DNA of 56,160 nt from Prevotellaceae bacterium (GCA_020636675.1 JACJXK010000019.1:1-56160); one strand, 5' to 3'. Shown: positions 9,074 through 17,879, numbered from the stretch's first letter. Numbers and translations are program-made. Notes: generated by a model from the letters alone, not told the origin.

Positions 9074-9757
9074 TTATTCTTTCTCTATTCTTTTTACCAT
9101 TCCGAACCCCAGACTCACGCCTTTGCCAAGGCCGGCATAGTCGGGCAGGGTGGTGTTGGATTTGAAGGCGATGTCGAAACTCATCATCTTCACTCCTTTG
9201 TAGGTGGTGAGGCGAGGCTCTTCCATGTCGGTTATCTCACAGGTCACCTCTTTCTCCAGAAAGATGCCCAGCCCCTTGCAGAGCGAGAGTATGTTGCCCG
9301 TCAGTATGCGTTGCAGAAACTGCAGCTTCGCCACTATGCCATCGAGCGAGAGGTACTCCTTGTAGTTGTCCGAGCTGAGCGGCAGCCATTTCCGCAAGGT
9401 GTAGCGGAATTCGGAGTCCCAGGTCTGGATGAGCGTTTGGTTGGCCTTCACACTGTCAATTTCGAAATCCTCTTCGCGGTCGCCAATCCGCAGGTGGAAA
9501 TTGCAGGCGGCAAAGAACTCTCCGATGGCTTCCGTCCCTTCTCCAAAACAGACAATGGCGGCGCACCCTCCGATGCGTTTGTATTGGATGAGCGGGTAAG
9601 CATAGCGAAAGCCGTCGCCTTCCGTATGGTTGTGGAATAGGGTGTTGGTCTCGCTATCCTTTACTGCGTTGAGAATGGCTCCTCGGAAAAGAGGAACTTC
9701 ACATTGTCGTATCGAATTCTTAGATTGTATGATAAGACTTTTCGTGGCGTCCGTCAT
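9074..9757 (-). CDS. cas6: Cas6-type CRISPR RNA endonuclease (Cas6b-like)
   Basis: Predicted to cut the precursor crRNA within the repeat. The 227-residue protein has the Cas6b-like block LFHNHTEGDG followed by YPLIQYKRIGG and an acidic FGEGTEAI; H42 and H44 are candidate catalytic residues. The C-terminal glycine-rich loop GLGKGVSLGFGMVKR is near residues 210-224. It is the first gene of the operon. Base use is strikingly different from its neighbours: a sampled 60-base stretch (9121-9180) has 34 G+C, against 15 of 60 in cas10 (8461-8520). This suggests a separate origin for cas6. Confidence 0.88.
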   Translation of the reverse strand: MTDATKSLIIQSKNSIRQCEVPLFRGAILNAVKDSETNTLFHNHTEGDGFRYAYPLIQYKRIGGCAAIVCFGEGTEAIGEFFAACNFHLRIGDREEDFEIDSVKANQTLIQTWDSEFRYTLRKWLPLSSDNYKEYLSLDGIVAKLQFLQRILTGNILSLCKGLGIFLEKEVTCEITDMEEPRLTTYKGVKMMSFDIAFKSNTTLPDYAGLGKGVSLGFGMVKRIEKE

Positions 9758-10075
9758 CTTGTTTTTCAGTTAGTTGGTGAATGTAAAAAAATAGTCGTTC
9801 TTTATTAGATTTTTCAATTCGTGATTTTCGCATCAAACTGTCTTTCCAAGAAAAACAACTATGGTTATCTGTGCGTAAAAATAATTTAATCTTCATTAAA
9901 AACAAAATTTGTTGAGACATAAAATAAAACGGCTTCCGTTTTTTATGCTGTGTATTAGGGGGTGGTGTTTTTATCAATAATTATGAATGTGTCTGGTCCA
10001 AATGATTTTCGTATTCCGTTAATGTTCTTATCTTTGCACGATTTGATTTTTTTGACAAAATAAAAATAAAAGGAA
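9758..10075. other. Divergent intergenic region between cas6 and the Ca2+ ATPase; no CRISPR repeats
   Basis: AT-rich stretch of 318 bases that must hold the promoter of the cas operon (minus) and of the ATPase (plus). No direct repeats of CRISPR length are seen. A small hairpin lies at 9927-9941 with a T run on the plus strand. A near-palindrome (AACAAAATTTGTT) is at 9901-9913. The ATPase -7 box is near the right end. I could not assign the cas operon promoter with confidence. Confidence 0.5.
10029..10036 (+). promoter_or_regulatory. Bacteroidota -7 box TATCTTTG for the Ca2+ ATPase gene
   Basis: Matches TAnnTTTG exactly and sits about 40 bases before the ATG. A clean TTTG at -33 is not present, only a T-rich stretch. 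The gene also has a purine-rich AAAAGGA just upstream of its start. Confidence 0.6.
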
Positions 10076-12796
10076 ATGTCTGATATGCAGAAAAACCATC
10101 AGGTCGGTCTGTCTACAAGTGAGGTGTCGGAGAGCCGCGCCCAATATGGAAGCAATGTGCTCACTCCACCCAAAAAGGCGTCTGTCTGGTCTCAATTTAT
10201 GGAGAAATTTCAGGATCCGATTATCCGGATATTATTGATAGCTCTACTACTTTCTGTTGGCATATCGTTTTACCAGTATTATACGGGAGAGGAGGGCGCC
10301 AGTGTTTTTCTGGAACCGTTGGGTATTTTGGTGGCTGTCATGTTGGCTACCTGTGTGGGCTTCTGGTTTGAGCTTCGTGCGAATAAGGCGTTTGATATAT
10401 TGAACCAGGTGAATGACGACACCTTGGTTAAGGTAATCCGAGACGGCAATGTGAATCAGGTCACTAAAAAGGATATTGTGGTGGGTGATGTTGTCTTGTT
10501 GGAGACGGGCGAAGAGGTGCCGGCCGATGGGGAACTTGTGGAGACGGTGGGACTGCAGATTAACGAATCGACGCTGACGGGTGAGCCTGTGGTGAGGAAG
10601 ACGGTCGTTGAGGCTGATTTTGACGAGGATGCGACCTATCCTTCCAATCATGTAATGCGGGGAACTACGGTCATCGACGGACATGGCATTGTACGTGTGC
10701 TGAAGGTGGGCGACGCTACCGAATACGGCAAAGTTTTCGTCGCCGCACAGATAGACGATAGCGTCAAAACACCACTCAACAAACAATTGGATGGCTTGGG
10801 TTCTTTGATTACGAAAGTGAGCTATCTGATAGCTGCATTGATTCTTATAGGTCGGATGTTTGTCTATTTTTATGGAATGGACCATGCGTTTGATTGGTTG
10901 CACTTCGGCAGTTATCTGCTCAATACGGTCATGATTGCCGTGACGCTGATAGTGGTGGCTGTTCCGGAGGGTCTGCCTATGAGCGTGACGCTGAGTCTGG
11001 CGTTGAGCATGAAGCGTATGCTTGCCACCAACAACCTGGTGAGGAAGATGCATGCCTGCGAAACGATGGGCGCCGCTACCTTCATCTGTACAGATAAAAC
11101 AGGCACGCTCACGCAAAACCAGATGCGTGTCTATGAAACCAATTTCTATGGATTAGGAACGGATCAGAAGCTACAGGAAGACAGGATGGGCGGACTCATC
11201 AAGGAGGGAATATCGGTTAACTCTACTGCTTATCTGGATTTCTCCGATAGTCAGAAGGTTAGAGCCTTGGGAAACCCGACGGAGGGGGCATTGCTCCTAT
11301 GGCTGAATGATAGTGGGGTCAATTATCTTTCCATCCGGGAAAATGCGGATGTGGTGGAGCAGTTGACGTTTTCTACTGAAAGGAAATACATGGCGACGGT
11401 GGTGAATTCTCCCATCCTAGGGAGAAAGGTGCTTTATGTGAAAGGTGCTCCCGAAATCGTTCTTTCGCTTTGTAAACAGGTGGAGGGTAATGTGGATAGA
11501 ACGGAGATCGAGGGACAGCTGTTGGACTACCAAAATAAGGCGATGCGGACATTAGGTTTCGCCTATCAGGTGTTGACCGATGATGCGGAGGTTTTTGTGG
11601 ATGGAAGAGTGAAGGTTGACAATTTAACCTATCTTGGTGTTGTGGCCATCTCCGATCCTATCAGGAAGGATGTTCCGATGGCAGTCAGAGAGTGTCTGGA
11701 TGCAGGTATCTCGGTTGTCATTGTTACCGGAGATACTCCGGGAACTGCCAAGGAGATAGGTCGACAGATAGGTTTGTGGACGGAGAAGGATGGAGACCTG
11801 AACCATTTGACGGGGGTGGAGTTTGCTTCGCTCTCTGACGAGGAGTTGGAGAAACGTGTCTTGGACCTTAAAATCATGTCGAGGGCCAGGCCTATGGACA
11901 AGGCGCGTCTGGTTAAACTTCTTCAGAAAAAAGGACAGGTGGTGGCTGTTACGGGAGATGGAACGAATGACGCTCCTGCTCTGAATGCTGCTCACGTGGG
12001 CCTTTCCATGGGCGACGGTACTTCTGTGGCAAAGGAGGCTAGCGACATAACCATCTTGGATAATTCATTTAGCAGCATTACCCGTGCCGTGATGTGGGGA
12101 CGCTCGCTTTATCAGAACATACAGAGGTTTATCCTGTTCCAGATGACGATAAATGTGGCGGCCTGTATCATTGTGCTGATTGGTGCGTTCTTGGGGACGG
12201 AGTCTCCTATTACGGTGACGCAGATGCTTTGGGTCAACCTGATAATGGATACCTTTGCCGCGATGGCACTTGCCTCTCTGCCTCCTACGGAAAGGGTGAT
12301 GAGAAACAAACCGCGTAAGACGACAGACTTTATAATAAACAGACCGATGGCATACACCATTTGTGGGGTTGGGTTGATGTTTGTGTTGCTGCTGTTTGGC
12401 TTGTTGCAATATTTCAAGCATGAAGATGTGACCTCTTTGTCTGATTTCAGCATAGCAAGTTTCTTGTTCAATTACTTTAATTTTATCTCTGTGCCGGAAG
12501 GATTGTCTCCATACGAACTATCCATGTTCTTTACGGTCTTTGTGATGTTGCAGTTCTGGAATATGTTCAACGCCAAAGCTTTTTATACGGGCAAATCTGC
12601 GTTTAGCTGCATGGTGGGCAGCAAAGGATTTCTGCTCATTGCTTTGGTTATACTTGTGGGGCAGGTCGTTATAGTGACAATAGGTGGTAAGATGTTTAAT
12701 GTGGTGCCTATAAAGCCGATGGATTGGGTGCTGATTGTTGCGTCAACATCCGTTGTGCTTTGGATCGGAGAACTATTCAGGTTGTTTAGAAAGTAA
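10076..12796 (+). CDS. P-type calcium-translocating ATPase (PMCA-like, type IIB)
   Basis: Integral membrane cation pump of 906 residues. Visible landmarks in order: actuator-domain ESTLTGEP, M4 VAVPEGLPMSVTLSLALSMKR, phosphorylation site CTDKTGTLTQNQM, nucleotide-binding KGAPEIV, TGDTPGTAKEIG, hinge VTGDGTNDAPAL, and a C-terminal bundle of hydrophobic helices with LWVNLIMDTFAAMALA (M6). The PEGLP motif and M6 Asn-Asp pair are the usual Ca2+ site II residues of IIB pumps, so Ca2+ export is the best prediction. It is complete, with no N-terminal heavy-metal domain. It is followed by a small membrane protein that may be co-transcribed. Confidence 0.93.
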   Translation: MSDMQKNHQVGLSTSEVSESRAQYGSNVLTPPKKASVWSQFMEKFQDPIIRILLIALLLSVGISFYQYYTGEEGASVFLEPLGILVAVMLATCVGFWFELRANKAFDILNQVNDDTLVKVIRDGNVNQVTKKDIVVGDVVLLETGEEVPADGELVETVGLQINESTLTGEPVVRKTVVEADFDEDATYPSNHVMRGTTVIDGHGIVRVLKVGDATEYGKVFVAAQIDDSVKTPLNKQLDGLGSLITKVSYLIAALILIGRMFVYFYGMDHAFDWLHFGSYLLNTVMIAVTLIVVAVPEGLPMSVTLSLALSMKRMLATNNLVRKMHACETMGAATFICTDKTGTLTQNQMRVYETNFYGLGTDQKLQEDRMGGLIKEGISVNSTAYLDFSDSQKVRALGNPTEGALLLWLNDSGVNYLSIRENADVVEQLTFSTERKYMATVVNSPILGRKVLYVKGAPEIVLSLCKQVEGNVDRTEIEGQLLDYQNKAMRTLGFAYQVLTDDAEVFVDGRVKVDNLTYLGVVAISDPIRKDVPMAVRECLDAGISVVIVTGDTPGTAKEIGRQIGLWTEKDGDLNHLTGVEFASLSDEELEKRVLDLKIMSRARPMDKARLVKLLQKKGQVVAVTGDGTNDAPALNAAHVGLSMGDGTSVAKEASDITILDNSFSSITRAVMWGRSLYQNIQRFILFQMTINVAACIIVLIGAFLGTESPITVTQMLWVNLIMDTFAAMALASLPPTERVMRNKPRKTTDFIINRPMAYTICGVGLMFVLLLFGLLQYFKHEDVTSLSDFSIASFLFNYFNFISVPEGLSPYELSMFFTVFVMLQFWNMFNAKAFYTGKSAFSCMVGSKGFLLIALVILVGQVVIVTIGGKMFNVVPIKPMDWVLIVASTSVVLWIGELFRLFRK

Positions 12797-12880
12797 AAAA
12801 ACGGCCAAAAAATTTCATAGAAAGAAAAATAAACACGTTATTTGTAACAAAATAAAAAGGTAATATAAAATTTCAATAAA

Positions 12881-13057
12881 ATGAATCATATAATGAGATA
12901 TTTGGGTCTAGTACTCATTTTGTTAGGTGTCATAGTCTTAGGCGTTTATTATATGGGAGCATTCACTAGTAATGGAGCTTTGCTTTTTGCCGCAATCCTT
13001 ATGGTAGCCGGTTTGATTGGCCATATTGTAGTGAATAAGCTGTTTCAGGAAGATTAA
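12881..13057 (+). CDS. Small two-helix membrane protein (58 residues)
   Basis: An ORF of 58 codons starting MNHIMRYLGLVLILLGVIVL. Two hydrophobic segments (about 7-24 and 33-51) are separated by a short polar turn (GAFTSNG), and the chain ends with the charged LFQED. An ATAAAAAGG stretch precedes the ATG by about 20 bases. It lies 84 bases after the Ca2+ ATPase and directly before a strong terminator, so it is likely the last gene of that transcript. The family is not recognised; a link to the pump is inference only. Confidence 0.65.
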   Translation: MNHIMRYLGLVLILLGVIVLGVYYMGAFTSNGALLFAAILMVAGLIGHIVVNKLFQED

Positions 13058-13081
13058 TGAAACACACAAATGAATTAGATG

Positions 13082-13112
13082 AGAGGAGGATGTTTATTCT
13101 CCTCTTGTTTTT
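13082..13112 (+). terminator. Intrinsic terminator after the small membrane protein
   Basis: A 7-bp perfect stem (AGAGGAG at 13082-13088 with CTCCTCT at 13099-13105) is followed by a T-rich run to 13112. Confidence 0.75.
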
Positions 13113-13320
13113 ATGCCGTTTCATATAGGAGGAAAAGGGTTGCAGTTGAAAATGGCATTGGCTTCTCCTTTTTTGTCCCTATGGTGAAATCCCGTTGAAA
13201 TGGCGAGACTGAACTTGTCTGAACAATCTGCTGGAGAATGAAAAGAGATTGCAGAAAACAATATTCGGCACTCTTTTTGTTTGTATTATTTATTATAACA
13301 ACACGAAAAATTTCAGTGAA

Positions 13321-14706
13321 ATGTTAGGAAAACTATTCAACCATAGACCGGTTCTGATTTTCATGGTATGTATGGTACTTGTGGGTTGCATGACGTCTTG
13401 CGTGAACAGATCGGGTGACGCATTTAAAACCGAAAACTTAACAAAACTGGATAGCCTGTTTGCTTCCATAGAAGAAAGTGGGGGCTGGATGGGGAGCATC
13501 TCTATCTTTCAGGATGGGGAAGAGGTTTATAATCGTGCCTTTGGTTATGCCAATGTCCAGGATAGAGTCAAGAACAATAGAGATACAAAATTCCGCATAG
13601 GTTCGTTGACGGATCTTTATACGGCTACCATCGTTATGAAGCTGGTGGAGAATGGAAAGTTAGGATTGGATACGAAGCTGAACGAGTACTTCCCTGAGAT
13701 AATGAAATCTCCTCGCATCACCGTTGAGGATATGCTGAGACATAGAAGCGGCATCTTCAATCTGATGCTGGATCTGGATTATTGGACATATTATTATCTG
13801 CCGATCACGGAAGATGAGCTTTATCGTAAGATTGTGGATGGAGGTCTCGTGTTTGAACCTGGGCAAAAAACGCAGTTTTCGAGCAGCAATTATATCCTAT
13901 TGGCCATGATGGCAGAGAAAATAGAAGGAAAAAGCTACGGTCGGATTTTGGATAGCATGATCTGTAACCCGTTGGGTCTGAAAAATACGTACGTGGGGTC
14001 TTCCATATCAATAAAAGATAATGAGGCCTCTTCCTATTATGACAAATCTCCGGAATGGAATTTGGCCAAAGAGACAGATTTGACAACGGCCATCGGAGAG
14101 TCATCCATAGTGTCGACACCTTATGAGGTGAATCTCTTCGTGTCCTCTCTCTTTTCCGGAAAATTATTGTCGGAGGGATCTGTAGAGAAGATGAAAATGG
14201 TGGTGGACAACACCTCTTTGGGGCTGCAGAGGCTAGATAGAAATTATCCTAACCTGGGCGTCGTTGGCAATATAGATGGATTTGCCTCCGAAATGATTTA
14301 TGTTACGGACGCAGACAAGAATGTGGTTGTCTCTTATTTCTCAAATGGTTCATCTGCTTCTGCCGACATCATGGCATATGCATTGTCTGTTTTTTTTGGT
14401 GAGAAATCCTCGTTGCCTATATTTAAAAGGCAAGTGGTGCTTTCTGATGATGAAATGGCTGGTTTGGTTGGAGTTTATGCTAATCTGCAATATTCCACAT
14501 CGTTTGAGATAGTGAAAGATTCTGCGGAACATTGCTTGAAACTGATGTCGCCCGATGGTGTGGAGGCGATGTATGTTGAGTGTTTTGAAAATGGAGAATT
14601 TAGTGCGACTTTTTCTGATGGTGATGTGCCTGTCGATTTCTCTATTGTCTCAGACAAGGGAATCATGAGGCTTAGTAATGGTATGGAGTTGAAGAAGTTA
14701 AAATAG
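13321..14706 (+). CDS. Class C beta-lactamase-like serine hydrolase lipoprotein with degenerate active site
   Basis: Start set at the ATG at 13321. An upstream in-frame TTG at 13249 would add 24 residues ahead of an otherwise normal lipoprotein signal (VLVGCMTSC), so it is unlikely. The fold is recognisable from FRIGSLTDLYTA, LRHRSGI, FEPGQ, FSSSNYILLAMM and IDGFASEMIYV. The catalytic set is not intact: SxxK reads S95-L-T-D98, the YxN motif reads F186-S-S188, and the HxG region reads VVG. The nucleophilic Ser remains but Lys, Tyr, Asn and His equivalents are lost. It is probably a non-enzymatic, lipid-anchored binding protein rather than an active hydrolase. The C-terminal ~90 residues form a separate beta-rich domain. 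Confidence 0.8.
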   Translation: MLGKLFNHRPVLIFMVCMVLVGCMTSCVNRSGDAFKTENLTKLDSLFASIEESGGWMGSISIFQDGEEVYNRAFGYANVQDRVKNNRDTKFRIGSLTDLYTATIVMKLVENGKLGLDTKLNEYFPEIMKSPRITVEDMLRHRSGIFNLMLDLDYWTYYYLPITEDELYRKIVDGGLVFEPGQKTQFSSSNYILLAMMAEKIEGKSYGRILDSMICNPLGLKNTYVGSSISIKDNEASSYYDKSPEWNLAKETDLTTAIGESSIVSTPYEVNLFVSSLFSGKLLSEGSVEKMKMVVDNTSLGLQRLDRNYPNLGVVGNIDGFASEMIYVTDADKNVVVSYFSNGSSASADIMAYALSVFFGEKSSLPIFKRQVVLSDDEMAGLVGVYANLQYSTSFEIVKDSAEHCLKLMSPDGVEAMYVECFENGEFSATFSDGDVPVDFSIVSDKGIMRLSNGMELKKLK

Positions 14707-14733
14707 GGATAGACGTTGTCCCGCTGCCATGAA

Positions 14734-14789
14734 GCATTATGCGGAGAAACTTAACGAATGTTTCTCCGTGCCATAATGCACCTGTTTTT
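14734..14789 (+). terminator. Intrinsic terminator after the serine hydrolase-like gene
   Basis: Long hairpin: arms GCATTATG-CGGAGAAAC (14734-14750) and GTTTCTCCG-TGC-CATAATGC (14760-14779), with a small bulge, followed by CCTGTTTTT. Confidence 0.75.
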
Positions 14790-14829
14790 GAGAGTAAATG
14801 TAAATCTACCAAGGATAAGAAAAATTTCT

Positions 14830-14837
14830 TATCTTTG
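14830..14837 (+). promoter_or_regulatory. -7 box TATCTTTG for the Rpn-family nuclease gene
   Basis: Exact TAnnTTTG match 25 bases upstream of the ATG. No matching TTTG is found at the usual -33 distance. Confidence 0.6.
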
Positions 14838-14861
14838 CCATAAAGCAAAAAAGGAAGAACT

Positions 14862-15779
14862 ATGATGGAAGAAATCAGAGAACGCTATATGAATCCGTAT
14901 ACGGATTTTGGTTTCAAGAAGATATTCGGGACGGAAAATAACAAGGAGTGCCTCATTAGCTTCCTGAACGCATTGTTGGACAAACCCCAGAACGGGGATT
15001 TGATTGATGATGTGGAATACATGAACACCGAGAAGTTTGGCAATCAGATAGGTGACCGTAAGGCTATCTTCGACATCTACTGCAAGACTCGGAGCGGCGA
15101 CCGCTTCATCGTGGAGATGCAGAAGGCTAGCCAGAACTTTTTCAAGGATAGAAGTATCTACTACTCCACTTTCCCCATTCAGGAACAGGCACAGAAGGGA
15201 GACTGGAACTATGAGCTCAGTGCTGTTTATACGGTCGGTGTCCTGAATTTTAATTTTGAGGAGGGTGAAACGAATTACCATCATGAGGTGAAGCTGACGG
15301 ATTTGGAGAGCAAATGCGTGTTTTTCGACAAGCTGACCTTCATTTATTTGGAGATGCCGAAATTCAACAAGACGGAAGCGGAACTGGAAACCATGATGGA
15401 CAAGTGGTTGTTTGTGCTGAAAAATATGTCCAAGTTTTTGGAAAAACCAAAGTCGTTGCAAGAGAAGGTGTTCAATAAATTGTTCTGCGTGGCAGAAATA
15501 TCCAATTTCTCAAGAAACGAGCGTTTTGACTACGAGGAGAGTTTGAAGGTGTATCGGGACATGAATAATGTGCTCAACTCTGCCAAGGAGAACAGCCGGA
15601 AAGAAGGAATTGAAATCGGAATGGAAATAGGTCTGGCAAAGGGCATTGAAAAAGGTTTGTTAGAAGGAGAAAAGCAAGAAAGACTTAAAAATGCCCAAAA
15701 ATTGAAATCATTGGGAGTTGAGGTGGAGATAATCATGCAAGCCACTGGTCTTGCCAGAGAAGAAATAGATTTATTATGA
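14862..15779 (+). CDS. Rpn/PD-(D/E)XK family transposase-like nuclease (PDDEXK_2)
   Basis: A 305-residue protein with the typical N-terminal opening PYTDFGFKKIFGTENNKE. The nuclease core follows: IFDIYCKTRSGDRFIVEMQ near residues 67-85, with Asp and Glu-x-Gln as the D/ExK-type residues, then an Arg/Tyr helix (FKDRSIYYST). The C-terminus has the family's IGMEIGLAKGIEKG repeats that form a helical tail. Relatives have been linked to recombination-promoting DNA cleavage; chromosomal copies are common in Bacteroidota and are not by themselves a sign of an insertion sequence. No terminal inverted repeats are seen. Two ATG codons are adjacent and either could start translation. Confidence 0.85.
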   Translation: MMEEIRERYMNPYTDFGFKKIFGTENNKECLISFLNALLDKPQNGDLIDDVEYMNTEKFGNQIGDRKAIFDIYCKTRSGDRFIVEMQKASQNFFKDRSIYYSTFPIQEQAQKGDWNYELSAVYTVGVLNFNFEEGETNYHHEVKLTDLESKCVFFDKLTFIYLEMPKFNKTEAELETMMDKWLFVLKNMSKFLEKPKSLQEKVFNKLFCVAEISNFSRNERFDYEESLKVYRDMNNVLNSAKENSRKEGIEIGMEIGLAKGIEKGLLEGEKQERLKNAQKLKSLGVEVEIIMQATGLAREEIDLL

Positions 15780-15858
15780 ATATGATGCTGTGTCAAATCT
15801 TAGTTTTTGCGAAGATGGACTTTCTCTGAAATTGACAGACAGCCCGTCTCAACAATAA

Positions 15859-15904
15859 AAAGAGCCATATCAGAACTCCAAAGTAGAGTTTGATGCGGCT
15901 CTTT
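15859..15904. terminator. Bidirectional intrinsic terminator between convergent genes
   Basis: Stem AAAGAGCC (15859-15866) with GGCTCTTT (15897-15904), with an inner AACTC/GAGTT pairing. It is T-rich on both exits and lies between the nuclease gene (plus) and mnmG (minus). Confidence 0.7.
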
Positions 15905-15998
15905 CTTATTTGTCAGTTATAAACGGGACTTTGCGGAATGCTCATTTTTGTTTTGACATCTCCTCCGCCCGTTATAAGGCTTTACCTGTGTGTGAAAC

Positions 15999-17879
15999 CT
16001 ATCGTCCCATCAGAACCAGCAAGATGTTGATGTCGCTGGGTGAAATGCCCGGGATTCTACCGGCTTGGCCTATCGTCTCCGGATTGATTTTTGTGAGTTT
16101 CTGCCTCGCCTCTGTGGATAGTGCATGGATGGTCGAATAGTCAAACTTACCTTGAATCTTGATGTTTTCCAAACGATGTAGTTTGTCTGCAATCTGAGTC
16201 TCTCTGTCTATGTATCCCTGATATTTTATTTGTATCTCAGTTGCCTCTACAATCTCTCCCTCTCGGTTCTTTATTTTCGAAATCTCCGATTTCAACGCAG
16301 GAATAGCGGTGGCAAGACCTTCTATCGTCAGTTGAGGACGATTGACCAAATCCACCAATTTGCAACCGCCATTAAGTGCGGTAGTCCCATTCGCTTCCAA
16401 ATAACTGTTGATATAGCTGGCTTTTATCGAATAATTGTCGATGAAATCGACAAGTCTGTTTATGTGAGCTTGTTTTTCTTTGTATAAGTCAAGCCGCTCT
16501 TTGCGTGCCAATCCTATGTTATATGACCTCTCCGTTAGGCGGGCATCCGCATCGTCCTGCCGTAGTAATATTCTGTATTCAGCACGGGATGTGAACATAC
16601 GGTATGGCTCGTCAACGCCTTTGGTGACCAAATCGTCGATTAAAACGCCAATATAGGACTCGTCCCTTCCTAGTAGGAATGGGTTTCCGCCGTGGCAATT
16701 GATGTGGGCGTTGATTCCCGCCAAGATGCCTTGTCCTCCGGCTTCTTCATAGCCGGTTGTCCCGTTTACTTGTCCGGCAAAAAATAGGTTGGCCACAACC
16801 TTCGACTCCAAGTTGTGCTTCAGCTGAGTAGGGTCAAAATAGTCGTATTCGATGGCGTATCCGGGTCTGTATATTCGCACATTTTCAAGTCCCTTCACTG
16901 TTCTCAGTGCGTTTATCTGTATGTCGAGAGGGAGGGAAGATGAAAATCCATTCAGATAATACTCTTGCGTTGTCTCACCTTCCGGTTCAATGAATAGTTG
17001 GTGTTGTGTCTTGTCTGCGAAGGTGACTATCTTGGTCTCGATGCTTGGGCAATATCTTGGACCAATGCTTTTTATCTGTCCGTTGAACAATGGTGAATCT
17101 GGTAATCCTTTGCGCAGTATGTCATGCGTCTGCTCGTTCGTATAGGTGATGAAGCAACTCTTTTGTTCGAGGGGACGTGGCTCGAAATCAAGATAGGAAA
17201 ACTTGTGAAAATCGTTTTCTCCGTCTTGTACTTTCATGACGGAAAAGTCGATGGAACGGCCGTCTAGCCTGACAGGTGTTCCCGTCTTCATCCTTCCGCT
17301 TTTTATTCCTAGCTCGTTGAGTTGTTCTGTCAGTCCGTAAGAGGCAGGCTCCGATATCCTTCCGCCTTTGATTTGGACGTGTCCGCAGTGAATCAGTCCG
17401 GAGAGGAATGTGCCGGCGGTGATGACCACGCATTTTGCCTCGAATATGGCCCCCATGCTGACCTTTACTCCGGTTATGGCCCCGTCTTTGACGATAATCT
17501 CGGTGGCAAAGTCTTGCCAAATGTTCAGATTCTCCGTGTTTTCAAGTATGTTGCGCCATTTTTCGCTGAACTTCTGTCTGTCGGCTTGGGAACGGGGACT
17601 CCACATGGCGGGACCTTTAGACCTGTTCAACATCCTAAATTGGATGGCGGTCAAGTCTGTCACGATTCCGCAAAATCCGCCTAATGCGTCGATTTCCCTT
17701 ACAATCTGACCTTTGGCAATTCCGCCTATGGCCGGATTGCAGCTCATCTGGGCTATTTTGTGCATGTCCATGGTGATGAGCACGGTCTTTGATCCTAAAT
17801 TGGCGGCAGCTGCCGCCGCCTCGCAGCCGGCATGCCCTGCTCCTATTACAATAACGTCATATTTGAATGTCATCGTCAA
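15999..17879 (-). CDS. mnmG: tRNA uridine-5-carboxymethylaminomethyl modification enzyme MnmG (GidA)
   Basis: FAD-dependent partner of MnmE that makes the cmnm5 modification at wobble U34 of certain tRNAs. Landmarks: N-terminal dinucleotide-binding VIVIGAGHAGCEAAAAAA, the MSCNPAIGGIAKG block, GTFLSGLIHCG, a second glycine-rich region with NGTTGYEEAGGQG, FTSRAEYRILLRQDDAD, and a C-terminal helical domain ending PGISPSDINILLVLMGR. The length of 626 is normal. The start is an ATG two codons before TFKYDV. It is a single gene facing away from the next plus-strand gene. Confidence 0.97.
   Translation of the reverse strand: MTMTFKYDVIVIGAGHAGCEAAAAAANLGSKTVLITMDMHKIAQMSCNPAIGGIAKGQIVREIDALGGFCGIVTDLTAIQFRMLNRSKGPAMWSPRSQADRQKFSEKWRNILENTENLNIWQDFATEIIVKDGAITGVKVSMGAIFEAKCVVITAGTFLSGLIHCGHVQIKGGRISEPASYGLTEQLNELGIKSGRMKTGTPVRLDGRSIDFSVMKVQDGENDFHKFSYLDFEPRPLEQKSCFITYTNEQTHDILRKGLPDSPLFNGQIKSIGPRYCPSIETKIVTFADKTQHQLFIEPEGETTQEYYLNGFSSSLPLDIQINALRTVKGLENVRIYRPGYAIEYDYFDPTQLKHNLESKVVANLFFAGQVNGTTGYEEAGGQGILAGINAHINCHGGNPFLLGRDESYIGVLIDDLVTKGVDEPYRMFTSRAEYRILLRQDDADARLTERSYNIGLARKERLDLYKEKQAHINRLVDFIDNYSIKASYINSYLEANGTTALNGGCKLVDLVNRPQLTIEGLATAIPALKSEISKIKNREGEIVEATEIQIKYQGYIDRETQIADKLHRLENIKIQGKFDYSTIHALSTEARQKLTKINPETIGQAGRIPGISPSDINILLVLMGR

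Noticed and set aside
9927..9944. Short hairpin with T run between cas6 and the ATPase
   Set aside because: It lies between two divergent starts, where no transcript needs ending; stem of only six pairs. Kept as a note within the intergenic entry.
9720..9977. 85-codon minus-strand ORF overlapping the cas6 start
   Set aside because: It overlaps cas6 in another frame, its protein is low-complexity and Lys/Ser-rich without any recognisable feature, and no ribosome-binding pattern precedes it.
10247..11116. 289-codon ORF antisense to the Ca2+ ATPase gene
   Set aside because: His/Arg/Gln-rich translation typical of the antisense of a real gene; the plus-strand ATPase is intact.
14862..15779. The Rpn/PDDEXK gene as part of an insertion sequence
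   Set aside because: No terminal inverted repeats or target duplication are visible around it; the family is often chromosomal.
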